From positions 434,001 to 498,000 of the forward strand of contig CAUEEP010000939.1 in the NCBI GenBank assembly GCA_958450365.1: a DNA stretch of 64,000 bases. Direction: 5' to 3'. Origin of the DNA: Mesorhabditis belari. Taxonomy: Eukaryota > Nematoda > Chromadorea > Rhabditida > Rhabditidae. The position numbers were made by a program, and so were the translations under genes. Every line of letters starts with the position of its first letter. Within the stretch, counting starts at the first letter, position 1. The notes below the pieces were generated by a model. It saw nothing but the letters and a program-made list of their open reading frames with translations. It was not told where the DNA came from and ran no database searches. Of this stretch, positions 1 to 9,691 are shown one piece after another.

Positions 1-294
1 AAATTGTGCTGATTCCGAATCTGAAGGAATTTTCCAAATCCCTCTGACAGAAATTTTTTAAATTGAGTTTTAGCAGTTTTTTGGTCATTTTGTATGGGAA
101 ATTTTGTGGTACCCTGCAGTTTGGAGCTCGTAACTCGACAACGAGGGTCTAGAACCAAAAACGAAGGAGTAGGTCTTATTCTAGAGATTCTTACGAATAT
201 TTTGATGCAAAAATCATAAAATTTGCTCAACTCTACAAAAAGTTATAACATCTTTAAAGAAATTTTGCAAAATACACTAAAAACATCAGGGGAA
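1..294. other. AT-rich stretch, nothing recognised
   Basis: No open coding pattern, splice-site series or known repeat is visible. The segment near 205-260 (CAAAATTTGCTCAACTCTAC region) reappears in inverted form near 505-535, so 205-535 may be the arms of a small foldback unit with the tRNA-like sequence at its centre. Confidence 0.4.
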
Positions 295-376
295 ACCGTG
301 GCCGAGTGGTCTAAGGCGCGCGACGTCAATCCAGCGCAAAAGTACGGGGTTGTTGGTTCGACTCTCCCGCGCACTT
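295..376 (+). tRNA. tRNA-like sequence A (degenerate, Leu/Ser type box A)
   Basis: An internal box A (GTGGCCGAGTGGTCTAAGG) and box B (GGTTCGACTC) are spaced as in a long-variable-arm tRNA. The acceptor ends do not pair and the anticodon stem is poor, so this is probably a decayed tRNA or tRNA-derived SINE head. It is flanked by an inverted repeat of about 30 bp containing AGTTGAGCAAATTTT. A functional tRNA is unlikely. Confidence 0.45.
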
Positions 377-548
377 CAGTCATTATTTTGCATATTCCTT
401 AATTGTTTTGAGTGAATACGATACATAGCTACATTGTTCTTTTGAACAAAACAATTGTGCAATAGAGAATTTTTTAAATTTTCTCATTTCTTCTTTAAAA
501 AATGTTATAACTTTTTGTAGAGTTGAGCAAATTTTATGAGTCAAAACA

Positions 549-652
549 GCGCCGTCAAAACAGAGTCAAAACAGCGCCATAATAGAAAACGTTCAAAACA
601 GCGCCGTCAAAACAGAGTCAAAACAGCGCCATAATAGAAAACGTTCAAAACA
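549..652. repeat. 52-bp direct repeat, two copies
   Basis: Two identical 52-bp units, each starting GCGCCGTCAAAACAGAG, lie back to back at 549-600 and 601-652. The next bases run into the left arm of the foldback element at 653. The GCGCCGTCAAA core of the unit is also the outer end of that arm. Confidence 0.85.
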
Positions 653-985
653 GCGCCGTCAAATTTCTCGAAATCCAAAAAACCAATCCGGTTCAAGTTT
701 TATACCAAAAAATTCCTTGCTTTCTTGGCTACATGATGGGTGAAACAGTTTTTAAAAAAAGTTAATATTTCATAGATAAAAAGAGCACTCAAAATGGGTC
801 CCTAAAGATATTCAGTTAACCAACTGAGTATCACTCGACACACATTTTGAGTGCTCTTTTTATCTGTGAAATATTAGGCTTTTTAAAAAACTGTTTCACC
901 CATCATGTAGCCAAGAAAGCAAGGAATTTTTTGGTATAAAACTTGAACCGGATTGGTTTTTTGGATTTTGAGAAATTTGACGGCG
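653..985. mobile_element. Foldback (long inverted repeat) element
   Basis: The arms at 653-799 and 843-985 are near-perfect inverted copies of about 140 bp, with a loop of about 45 bp. The outer ends read GCGCCGTCAAATTT and its complement. It encodes nothing of its own; short ORFs in both strands are mirror images of each other. It fits a non-autonomous foldback or MITE element. Confidence 0.8.
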
Positions 986-992
986 CTGTTTT

Positions 993-1060
993 GACTACCC
1001 CCCGAAATTGCGGCTTTAAATCTAGCCAAGGTGAAAATATCACGAACACTTTGCCCATTA
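993..1060 (-). pseudogene. Truncated 3' end of a non-LTR retrotransposon ORF2
   Basis: On the minus strand this fragment encodes VRDIFTLARFKAAIS, almost the same as the C-terminus VRDISTLARFKAAIS of the LINE at 32267-36035. Only about 20 codons remain. It abuts the foldback arm on one side and another foldback element on the other. Confidence 0.75.
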
Positions 1061-1440
1061 GCGCACATTTTTTGCTGGAAAAGGCCTTAGGAAAGGTCGT
1101 AGAGCTTCAAAAATGTTTTCATACAAGGGAATCGTATGCGTAGATTCCGAATTTCGACAAATCACACCTCGCTGACACGTCAAATTTGGGCTAAAAGGCA
1201 AAAACTGCGGAAAAGCGTTAAGTTGCGTAGTTTTTGCCTTTTATTTCGCTTTACCAAATTTGACGTGTCAGCGAGGTGTGATTTGTCGAAATTCGGAATC
1301 TACGCATACGATTCCCTTATATGAAAACATTTTTGAAGCTCTACGACCTTGCCTAAGGCCTTTTCCAGCAAAAAAAAGGTGCGCAAATGTCCGGGTGCGC
1401 AAAAAAAAGGTAGCATTTGTCCCACTCCCAATTTCTATCG
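1060..1440. mobile_element. Foldback element family 2, copy A (left end lost)
   Basis: The inverted arms are 1066-1222 and 1225-1378. Each arm carries TGACACGTCAAATTTGG and a GGAAAAGGCCTTAGG motif. The right end continues into GGTGCGCAAATGTCC and AGGTAGCATTTGTCCCAC, which is the full terminus seen in copy B at the other end of the window. The left terminus is missing at the junction with the LINE fragment. Confidence 0.8.
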
Positions 1441-1908
1441 TAAATTTATACAGAGAATTTAAAAAATCTCTGTATAACATTAAATGAGTAAAAATAAACT
1501 AATTTCAAGCTTCCGAGTTGGTCTTTTGCCGCTTTTGAAAGCTCTTTTGTAAACATGAGACCAATTTTTTTGTGTGTGGACAAAACTCCCACATTAAATG
1601 AAAAGTGAAAAGTGAAGGTGGTGAAGGAAAGAGAAATAAATAACTATTTAAAAGAGCAATTTAAAAAAGCAATTTAAAAAAACTGTTTAAAAAGCTTGGC
1701 TTTAAGAATTAGACTACACGGTGATGCATAATTACGGTCCCACACTTTTTTTTTCTAAATATTTCGCCAATTTCGCCAATTTTTCGAGCAATTCTCACAA
1801 ATTCTTTTTTAAAATAAAAATTGAAGACTTTTTCTGTGATACTTTTTTGTTTTTGTGCTGAAAAATGAATTGAATTTGGTTTTAGCAAAGGCTTTGGCTT
1901 TGCGACAT
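1441..1908. other. AT-rich intergenic DNA, no gene seen
   Basis: Mostly A/T with short purine runs. No exon-like open frame with splice sites and no recognised repeat. Confidence 0.4.
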
Positions 1909-2219
1909 TTCAAAGTTCGTTTTGGAGCTTTGGAACGTTTTAAAGTTCGCTTTGGAGCTTTGGAACGTTTCAAAGTTCGCTTTGGAGCTTTGGAACGTTT
2001 TAAAGTTTGCTTTGGAGCTTTGGAACGTTTCAAAGTTCGCTTTGGAGCTTTGGAACGTTTCAAAGTTAGCTTTGGAGCTTTGGAACGTTTTAAAGTTTGC
2101 TTTGGAGCTTTGGAATGTTTCAAAGTTCGCTTTGGAGCTTTGGAACGTTTCAAAGTTTGCTTTGGAGCTTTGGAATGTTTCAAAGTTCGCTTTGGAGCTT
2201 TGGAACGTTTCAAAGTTCA
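1909..2219. repeat. 30-bp minisatellite, about 10 copies
   Basis: The unit is TTTGGAGCTTTGGAACGTTT plus CAAAGTTCGC. Copies differ at a few C/T positions. Because the unit length is a multiple of three, all frames stay open and give spurious repeat ORFs on both strands. Confidence 0.95.
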
Positions 2220-2400
2220 CTCCGCATTTAATTTTATGAAAAAGTTTGCTTTTTAAATGGGTTTAAATGGTTTTATGATGAACAAATCTAATAAAAAAGT
2301 GTAGCGCACGACAGGGAAGACTTAATGACCGTCCGACTAGCGATGGTGCCAACGAAACGCAAATGTCACGAGAGCAATCTATGAAAACAGCAATCATAGC

Positions 2401-2491
2401 TGAAAATCACTTCTAGTGGTGGATCACTTGGCTCGTAGATCGATGAAGAACGCAGCCAGCTGCGTTAATTGGTGCGAATTGCAAACACATT
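2401..2491 (+). rRNA. 5.8S rRNA 5' fragment (with ITS1-like flank)
   Basis: The segment GTGGATCACTTGGCTCGTAG followed by ATCGATGAAGAACGCAGC and TGCGTTAATTGGTGCGAATT matches the conserved 5' half of nematode 5.8S rRNA. It breaks off after GCAAACACATT, where the molecule should continue for roughly another 60 nt. The preceding 110 bp (2293-2400) could be ITS1. No 18S or 28S sequence is present, so this is an isolated rDNA fragment, not a working unit. Confidence 0.85.
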
Positions 2492-2570
2492 TCGAGAAAA
2501 AAGCGTTTAAAGTTTGAGCACTTTTTGAAAAAACGGGGGATATGAGCGAGAATTACTTCCCTTTCATAAA

Positions 2571-2642
2571 GACCGGGTGGCGCAGTGGTAGTGTGCTCGG
2601 CCGGGGTTCTCGGTGACCCTGGTTCGATTCCGGTTGTTGCCA
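2571..2642 (+). tRNA. tRNA-like sequence B (degenerate)
   Basis: Box A GGTGGCGCAGTGGTAGTG and box B GGTTCGATTCC are well formed and the D stem pairs GCGC with GTGC. Acceptor and anticodon stems pair poorly. It lies 80 bp downstream of the 5.8S fragment. It resembles sequence C near 17 kb, so a tRNA-derived repeat family is more likely than a real gene. Confidence 0.5.
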
Positions 2643-3135
2643 AAATTTTTGTTTTTATCTCACATCTCGAATCAATTTTAACTTATTACAGTTCTGGTTG
2701 TGTAAAGTTGAGATTACGGTAGTCGGGGCAGGCTTTAGGGTACCAATGTTCGTTAAAAGTTGTAATTAGACGTGCCGGAAGTGTCAGAAGTGTGCCAAAG
2801 GTCAAAATTTTGCAAAAAAAAAGACCCAAACACTTCTCTAGTCCAAAAAAACTAATTTTTCTATGATTTGTGTCTCATTTTGCAAAAAAACAACTCATCT
2901 GTTATTCTCATTCTCGTTTTAAACTTCTTTTTTGTCTCCTTTTCCCTATTTTTCTTTTCTTATTTTCAAGCGGTCATTTTCCTTCAAAAAGTATCAATTT
3001 TCGTTATTTTTCAAACCAAAAGCGGAAGAAAACAAAATTTTGGAAAATTTTGAGCTTAAAATGCTCATCGAAAGATCTTTCGTTCATTAGATTGAAGATG
3101 AAAAGCTGGATAAGTGTTGGGCAATATTTTGGCAA
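2643..3135. other. No gene seen
   Basis: AT-rich with pyrimidine runs near 2920-2970. No recognised repeat or supported exon. Confidence 0.35.
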
Positions 3136-3417
3136 TGTCGTGACGATCTCGTGATCGAGATTGCCACGTATGGAAATGGCCAGCTAGGCACCTATACCTA
3201 TGGATAAACGCCTATTGTGCGAGATTTAATATGCGTCGCTATCCGTTCAACTCCATTGTGTGAAAGACGAGACGAACGCCCGAGTTCCGTATAAAAGCAA
3301 TGTGAACGAGCTGCCAGTGTGTGCCGTGGAGTGCCTCTACTCTCCCAATATCAAACCACTGAACCAACTATTATCGCTGTAATAAAGATTATATCTAAAC
3401 CAACAATAATCACTACA
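3136..3417 (+). mobile_element. Solo-LTR-like repeat, copy 1
   Basis: It starts TGTCGTGACG and ends ACTACA (TG...CA). Inside are a TATA-like GTATAAAAGCAATGTGAACG and a downstream AATAAAG polyadenylation signal, the order expected of a retrotransposon LTR. A second, longer copy follows after 34 bp, so this is either two LTRs with the interior lost or a tandem duplication. No gag or pol was found. Confidence 0.6.
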
Positions 3418-3451
3418 GGCAATAAACTCGATTGCATAAAAGGTTTGTCAC

Positions 3452-3946
3452 TGTCGACGATCGACGATGATCTCGTGATCGTGATCACCACGGATGGCCA
3501 ACCAAACAAATGGCCAACCAGACAAATGGCCAGTCAGACAAATGGTCAGTCAGACAAATGGCCAGTCAGACAAATGGTCAGCCAGACACCTTTGTGGGCG
3601 AGCGCCTATTGTGCGAGATAGGTTAATAGGTTCAACTCCATTGCGTTCCCTCCGTTCAACTCCATTGCCTTCCCTTTGTTCAACTCCATTGCGTTTCCTC
3701 CGTTCAACACCATTGTGTGCAAGACGAGACAAACGCCAGTTCTGTATAAGTTCTGTATAAAAGCAATGTGAACGAGGTGCCAAGGTGTGCCTACTGCCGA
3801 GGTGAGTCGTCTCTACTCTCCCAATCCAATCCCAATCCAATCCCAAACCAACTGAAGCAACTATAATTGCTATTATTGTAATAAAGATTCAATCTAAACC
3901 ACCAATAATCTTTCAATAATATCTAAAGCACCAATAATAGTCACTC
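3452..3946 (+). mobile_element. Solo-LTR-like repeat, copy 2 with internal minisatellites
   Basis: It shares with copy 1 the start TGTCG..GATCTCGTGATCG, the CTATTGTGCGAGAT block, GTATAAAAGCAATGTGAACG and AATAAAG. It is longer because two internal segments expanded: a 16-bp unit GACAAATGGCCAGTCA (about 3500-3587) and a GTTCAACTCCATTGC unit (about 3648-3712). The 3' boundary is approximate. Confidence 0.6.
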
Positions 3947-4790
3947 TTTTGTCATTCTTTTGCATTCTTTTGCAGTCATTCAGTCATTCTTTTGCAAATC
4001 CTCATCATTTGGCACACACGCCTTTTTTTAAAATAGCATTTGATAGATTTTGAGGTTTCTTTTTTAGATTCTAACAGAAAACAAGCGAATTTTTATGTCT
4101 AAGTTGGTCAATTTAATGAAAAATATTGCCGAATAGTGCGAAATTATGGAAAAATTAGCATTTAGAAACATCAATATGTAATTAAACCTTTGCTTAAACC
4201 ATTTTTGAACTAGATATTTTGAAAAAAATGAAAAAATCACCTTTAATCACCTTTTGAATAGAGAAATGCAAAAAATAACCACCTTTTTGGGGAAATAGAA
4301 GCCTTATTTGATTGCTGTGTTTACACCAAAAGAAACCTTCAAGATTTGGTACACTTAATCCGGGCAATTTTTCAACTTCTTTGAATAAAACAAACGAAAA
4401 AGCATCTTGGAACACTTTGAGATAGGCGAAATGAATGGGCTGTACGTTGAAGAGAAAAAAAGCAACCCTAAAACGATTACTCAAAGTGTGGTAGACTGAA
4501 AAAAAGTAAAGAAAGAAAATAAAGAAAAAAAGGAAAGAAAAAAATTAAAGGAAAAAGAAAAGATATTCAGTCAAGGGAAACAGATGGAGTGGGGGGAAAG
4601 ATGCAAATTTGATTGGAGAAAACGGAGGACTTCTCGATGGATGAAGGGGAAGAAGAAGAACAAAAAAGGAAAAGGAAACGAGGGGAATATTCAATGAAGT
4701 TTGGAGAGGAGAGGAATTGAGGAATCGGGAATAGATCAGCGATGGGATGGTCAGGCTTAAGCTGGACGATTAGGGTTCAGCTCAAGTCAG
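3947..4790. other. No gene seen; purine-rich tract
   Basis: The segment 4498-4700 is strongly A/G-rich on the plus strand. No conserved coding sequence is visible. Confidence 0.35.
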
Positions 4791-4794
4791 GACA

Positions 4795-5420
4795 GAACCT
4801 GGTTCAGCTAGAACCAAGCAAAGCCAGCCAAGCTTGATTCAGATAGAACCAAGCCAGGCCAGCCAAGCCAAGTCAGAACCAAGCCAGGCTAGAACCAAGC
4901 CAAGCCAGCCAAGCCTAGTTAAGCTAGAACCAAGCTAGGCCAGAACCAAGCCAGGCTAGAACCAAGCAAAGCCACCCAAGCCTAGTTCAGCTAGAACCAA
5001 ACTAGGCCAGAACCAAGCCAGGCTAGAACCAAGCAAAGCCAGCCAAGCCTAGTTCAGCTAGAACCAAACCAGGCCAGAACCAAGTCAGGCTAGAACCAAG
5101 CAAAGCCAGCCAAGCCTAGTTCAGCTAGAACCAAACCAGGCCAGAACCAAGCCAGGCTAGAACCAGCAAACCAGCCAAGCCTAGTTCAGCTAGGACCAAA
5201 CCAGGCCAGAACCAAGCCAGGCTAGAACCAAAAGCCACCAAGCCTAGTTCAGCTAGAACCAAACCAGGCCAGAACCAAGCCAGGCTAGAACCAAGCAAAG
5301 CCACCCAAGCCTAGTTCAGCTAGGACCAAACCAGGCCAGAACCAAGCCAGGCTAGAACCAAGCCAGGCCAGAACCGAGCCAGGCCAGGACCAAGCCAAGC
5401 CAGAACCAAGTCAAACATGA
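4795..5420. repeat. Higher-order satellite, about 68-bp unit
   Basis: The basic words AGAACCAAGCCAGGC and CAAGCCTAGTTCAGCTAG alternate to form a unit of about 65-70 bp that is repeated about seven times. It decays into AGGGCCAAGAACAAGGCC repeats up to about 5530, and GATTCC/GATCTGATTCC words follow at 5640-5712. Confidence 0.9.
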
Positions 5421-5720
5421 GCCTGTGCAGTCAACCTTGGGGTAAAACGAAGGTCAGAATCGAGTTTATCAGACCAAGGCCAGGGCCAAGAACAAGGCCA
5501 GGGCCAAGAACAAGGTCAGGGCTATGACCAGGCCAATAAGCAGATCTAGGCTTTTCCCAAAGTCTGATCTAGCTATTTTCACAAGTCAGCTCAGAAATCA
5601 GCCAGCTCTTGACTCTGGAAACTGATCTGATTCCTGCACGAGCTGATTCCGATTTGATTTCGATCTGATTCCAATCTGATTCCAATCTGATTCTGATTCC
5701 GATCTGATTCTGTTTCCAAA

Positions 5721-6100
5721 TGCCTTTTCTGTCAATTCTAATGTCCCAGAAAGGGATTGATTACAAAATTTGAGCACAAAAGACTCAGAATCCCAAAAAC
5801 TAAAAATCTTTATTGATAATTTTGCAAGTTTTACATCTTTACTAGCAATTATCGAAAAATTTGCTTTTTTTTTGCAATGAATGTCATGAATGAATGAATG
5901 AATGCCATTTGAGATTAAAAGTTCAAGGTTTTCTCATTTTGAAACTACGAATTAACGATTTCGTTCAACTAGCGCTAAAAATGAAAACAGAATTTTGAGA
6001 TAAGAAGAATTCTGAGATAAGAAGAATTTTGAGACTAATAAGAAAGGAAATTCACATTTTTGCAGCTCTGATAAAGTTCTGAAAGCTTATGACAACAATT
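5721..6100. other. No gene seen
   Basis: AT-rich. It contains a short ATGA microsatellite (about 5878-5903) and a duplicated GATAAGAAGAATTYTGAGA word (about 5997-6035). Confidence 0.35.
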
Positions 6101-6107
6101 CTGATTG

Positions 6108-6246
6108 TTCTATGCTCTATCTTCTATGCTCTATCTTCTATGCTCTATCTTCTATGCTCTATCTTCTATGCTCTATCTTCTATGCTCTATCTTCTATGCT
6201 CTATCTTCTATGCTCTATCTTCTATGCCCTATCTTCTATGCTCTAT
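6108..6246. repeat. 14-bp minisatellite, about 10 copies
   Basis: The unit is TTCTATGCTCTATC, with one variant copy (GCCCTATC) near 6226. Confidence 0.95.
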
Positions 6247-6837
6247 GTTCACTTTTTGTTGTTTTTGTTCTATGCTAAAATTTTGGAAACAAAATGAACA
6301 AAAACAAACTTTTTTTCTTATGTCTGACCAAACAGAGGGAAAAAAAGCGAAAAAAAATTCGGAAAGGGTCCAAAGGGCACTTAATTTCGTTTGAGTGATA
6401 GGTTGAAACGAAAAAAAAACCTTTTTTTGCGTTTTTCTTCTTTTGCATTTTTCAAATCGTCGAATTACGCATTTTTCGTTTTCTAAAGAATTTCAATTTG
6501 TAAATTTTCTTCTCTAACAGCTGACGAATCGCTTGTGAAATTTTGAACTCTTTGAACCGGCTAAACTTTAGGAAAATGATGAGAGTAGCATTTAAGACTG
6601 GACTGGCAATATATTAGACTGGCATTTAATAATATAGTAGACTTGGTAACAAGAGCAAAGGCTATCCTAGATCTTTCATCAGGACATCGGACATACAGGG
6701 GTGGCTGAAAATTACGTGCGCGCGGCATCTGACATAGTTTTAAACAATGTATAAAGCATCACTACTCATCTTTTTGTGTTTTAATATTCTTTTTATCGTT
6801 GTCTATTAATTTTTTGTAAAAAAAGTGGTTTTTTAGG

Positions 6838-7130
6838 TCATGACAATGACAGCAAAGGCAATGACGGGAATGGCAATGACGGCAATGGCAATGACGGCAA
6901 TGAGAATAACGGCAATGGCAATGACGGAAATGGCAATGCGGGAATGGCAATGACAGCAAAGGCAATGACAGCAAAGGCAATGACAGCAAAGGCAATGACG
7001 GCAATGGCAATGACGGCAATGGCAATGACGGCAATGGCAATGGCAATGACGGCAATGGCAATGGCAATGACGGCAATGGCAATGACGGCAATGAGAATAA
7101 CGGCAATGAGAATAACGGCAATGGCAATGA
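6838..7130. repeat. GGCAATGAC/GGCAATG microsatellite
   Basis: Runs of GGCAATGACGGCAATG with GCAAAG and GAGAATAAC variants fill about 290 bp. Three frames on each strand are open and encode only low-complexity peptides. Confidence 0.95.
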
Positions 7131-7636
7131 GACAAATAGATTTTTAACTTCAACAAAAAAAAAGCAAAAGCTTACATTTCAACAAACAAGAAACAAAAAA
7201 AACAAAGATCAACAATTTCATAGATTAAAAATCGTATCTAGAAACTCCGAAACATTTCAAAAATCGGAAAAAGTGGGAAAATTGGGAAACGACGTGGAAA
7301 TAAAGTTTACAAAAGCAAAGTTTACACAGTGTCGGTCAAAATTTAATCAAAATTTGGTCAAAATTTGGTCAAAATCCCCAAAAAGCATCCCAAACAAGCA
7401 TTAAAATGAAAAAAATTCCTTAAATTGGGTAATTTGTGAATGAAAGAAAATAGTAGAAAGATCGGATTTCAGGAATTTCGAAAAATTCGAATGAAATGAG
7501 AAAATAGATGGAAAAGGAAAAGAAAAAAAGAAAAAAAGAGAGCAAAGAATGAGTTTCTGAAGGGGAATAAGCAATTAAATTGATGAATTAAAATCAATTG
7601 AAGATTAAAACACAAAATTCGAGTGGATATTGCTTA
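7131..7636. other. No gene seen
   Basis: A-rich with a short GGTCAAAATTT repeat near 7336-7374. No supported exon. Confidence 0.35.
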
Positions 7637-7924
7637 CAGTAAATACTGTAATAGTACCCCACCCTCATAATGACGGTGCGGAGCGTTGCGTAGTCTAGCT
7701 TTGAACGAGTTTTTCTCGACACTGGTTTATGCTACAATGCTCGCTTAGGTGTCAAAAAATAGCTGAGATTCAGGGCTATTTTTTGAAAGTACGGGTGCTT
7801 TGAAAAAAATGAAATACTAAATACTAAAAAACTTTTGTGACTACGCGACTGTACGAGGGGTACTATTACAGGTACGACTACGTTCAGGTACTATTACGAG
7901 GGGTACTATTACAGTATTTACGGT
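7637..7924. mobile_element. TA-flanked MITE, copy 1
   Basis: The ends are AGTAAATACTGTAATAGTAC and its complement GTACTATTACAGTATTTACG, followed by TA. The interior contains GTGTCGAGAAA-type and CTACGCGACTGTACGAGG blocks shared, in opposite orientation, with the copy at 36552-36819. The right end has a partial internal duplication of the GAGGGGTACTATTACAG end. It has no coding capacity and fits a non-autonomous Tc1/mariner-type element. Confidence 0.8.
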
Positions 7925-7965
7925 ATGTAATAATTGCAAACATGATTGTACTCAATTTTTGAAAT

Positions 7966-8622
7966 CTTGCCCCGCGAATCTTGCCCCGCGAATCTTGCCC
8001 CGCGAATCTTGCCCCGCGAATCTTGCCCCGCGAATCTTGCCCCGCGAATCTTGCCCCGCGAATCTTGCCCCGCGAATCTTGCCCCGCGAATCTTGCCCCG
8101 CGAATCTTGCCCCACAAAGCTTGCCCCACAAAGCTTGCCCCGCGAAGCTTGCCCCACAAAGCTTGCCCCGCGAAGCTTGCCCCACAAAGCTTGCCCCGCG
8201 AAGCTTGCCCCACAAAGCTTGCCCCGCGAAGCTTGCCCCACAAAGCTTGCGCCACAAAGCTTGCCCCGCGAAGCTTGCGCCACAAAGCTTGCGCCACAAA
8301 GCTTGCCCCGCGAAGCTTGCGCCACAAAGCTTGCGCCACAAAGCTTGCCCCGCGAAGCTTGCGCCACAAAGCTTGCGCCACAAAGCTTGCCCCGCGAAGC
8401 TTGCCCCGCGAAGCTTGCCCCGCGAAGCTTGCCCCGCGAAGCTTGCCCCGCGAAGCTTGCCCCGCGAAGCTTGCCCCGCGAAGCTTGCGCCACAAAGCTT
8501 GCCCCGCGAAGCTTGCCCCGCGAAGCTTGCGCCACAAAGCTTGCCCCGCAAAGCTTGCCCCGCGAAGCTTGCGCCACAAAGCTTGCGCCACAAAGCTTGC
8601 GCCACAAAGCTTGCGCCACAAA
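7966..8622. repeat. 14-bp satellite with ordered variants, about 47 copies
   Basis: The unit is CTTGCCCCGCGAAT at the left end and CTTGCCCCGCGAAG, CTTGCCCCACAAAG or CTTGCGCCACAAAG further right. The variants are arranged in blocks, including a 42-bp trimer (CCGCGAAG, GCCACAAAG, GCCACAAAG) repeated about three times around 8255-8400. HindIII sites (AAGCTT) recur at each junction. All six frames are open across it, giving spurious ORFs of up to about 300 codons. Confidence 0.97.
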
Positions 8623-9590
8623 TCCACAAAAAATATAAAACTTCCAGGGAATCTATTAAGATTTAGGCAACATTTAGGCAATCTATTGAAGCGCGGGATT
8701 GCAAAGGGAGATGCAATTCAGTGCGCCAGAGGAGTGCGTTTACAAAATCGAGCACAAAGCACACCAAAAAGAGCACCTGTATACGGAAAAGGGTCAATTT
8801 TAAGAAATTTGTATTACCAAACAGGTGAAAAGCTCTTCAAAGAGAGAATGGAAAGAAGAAATTTTATTTAATGAGTTCAAGAAGTTTCAAAGAGCAATTG
8901 AATATCTAGAATTTCTGAAGAAACTTCTAATTTTAGATAAAGTATGCTAAAATTGACCTAAATTTACTCAAAGAAGGGAAAAATTTAGAAAAAAGAGGGA
9001 AATAAGGAAATCCTTTTTTGAAGGGAATCTTTTTTTAAAGGGAATCTTTTTATGAAGGGAATCTTTTTATGAAGGGAATCCTTTTTGAAGGGAATCCTTT
9101 TTTGAAGGGAATCTCTTCATAATCCTCTTCATAATCCTTTTCTAGCAAAACATACGATTTTGAAAAGAAAGGAAAGGAAAAATCTCTGAAAAGAACGAAA
9201 AAAATCCGATTACCGCGGCCCAGATCTCTAGTTTTCTTTAGAAATTTGCAAAGTTGGATATTTTTTTTCTGATATTTCTTAGGAAATCAGATAACGAGAT
9301 GTTTTTGAGAAGTGTGGAGAAGTCAGGAAGAAAATTCGGGACACAAAAAACCCTCTAAAGCTTCTATTTTTAAGTTTTGTGATCAGAAATCGGCTGACTA
9401 TAGCCTTAAATCGAAAAACAACACTTCGTTACAGAAACAACACTTCGTTCCAGTTGTTTTGCATACGTTTCACCTGTAATTATATCTCCAAGTTCAGGAG
9501 AATCAAATAAACAATGCTTTAGGAATCCCACCAGACAGTAAGCATTACTTTCTTGCTGTGAAAGTCGAGTTTTGATGTTGTTATTGGCTC
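8623..9590. other. No gene seen; short AAGGGAATCTTTTT repeat
   Basis: A GAAGGGAATC(C/T)TTTTT word repeats about six times at 9018-9115. Otherwise AT-rich without supported exons. Confidence 0.4.
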
Positions 9591-9591
9591 T

Positions 9592-9690
9592 TCATCTGGA
9601 TCTGGCCTGGATCTGGACCTGGAGCTAGCCTTTTCTGGTCTGGTCTTAGCCTGTCCTGTTCTGACTATGATTGCAAGGTTTGTACAATAT
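9592..9690. repeat. Dispersed duplicate of the CTGGATCTGG satellite edge
   Basis: The segment containing GGAGCTAGCCTTTTCTGG and GACTATGATTGCAAGG is nearly identical to 12068-12152. Here it joins directly to a truncated mariner transposase, so it marks a rearrangement junction. Confidence 0.85.
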
Positions 9691-9691
9691 T

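Noticed and set aside
7884..8871. Open reading frames of 225-296 codons on both strands
   Set aside because: They are produced by the 14-bp satellite, whose unit contains no stop in any frame. The translations are pure repeats with no start context.
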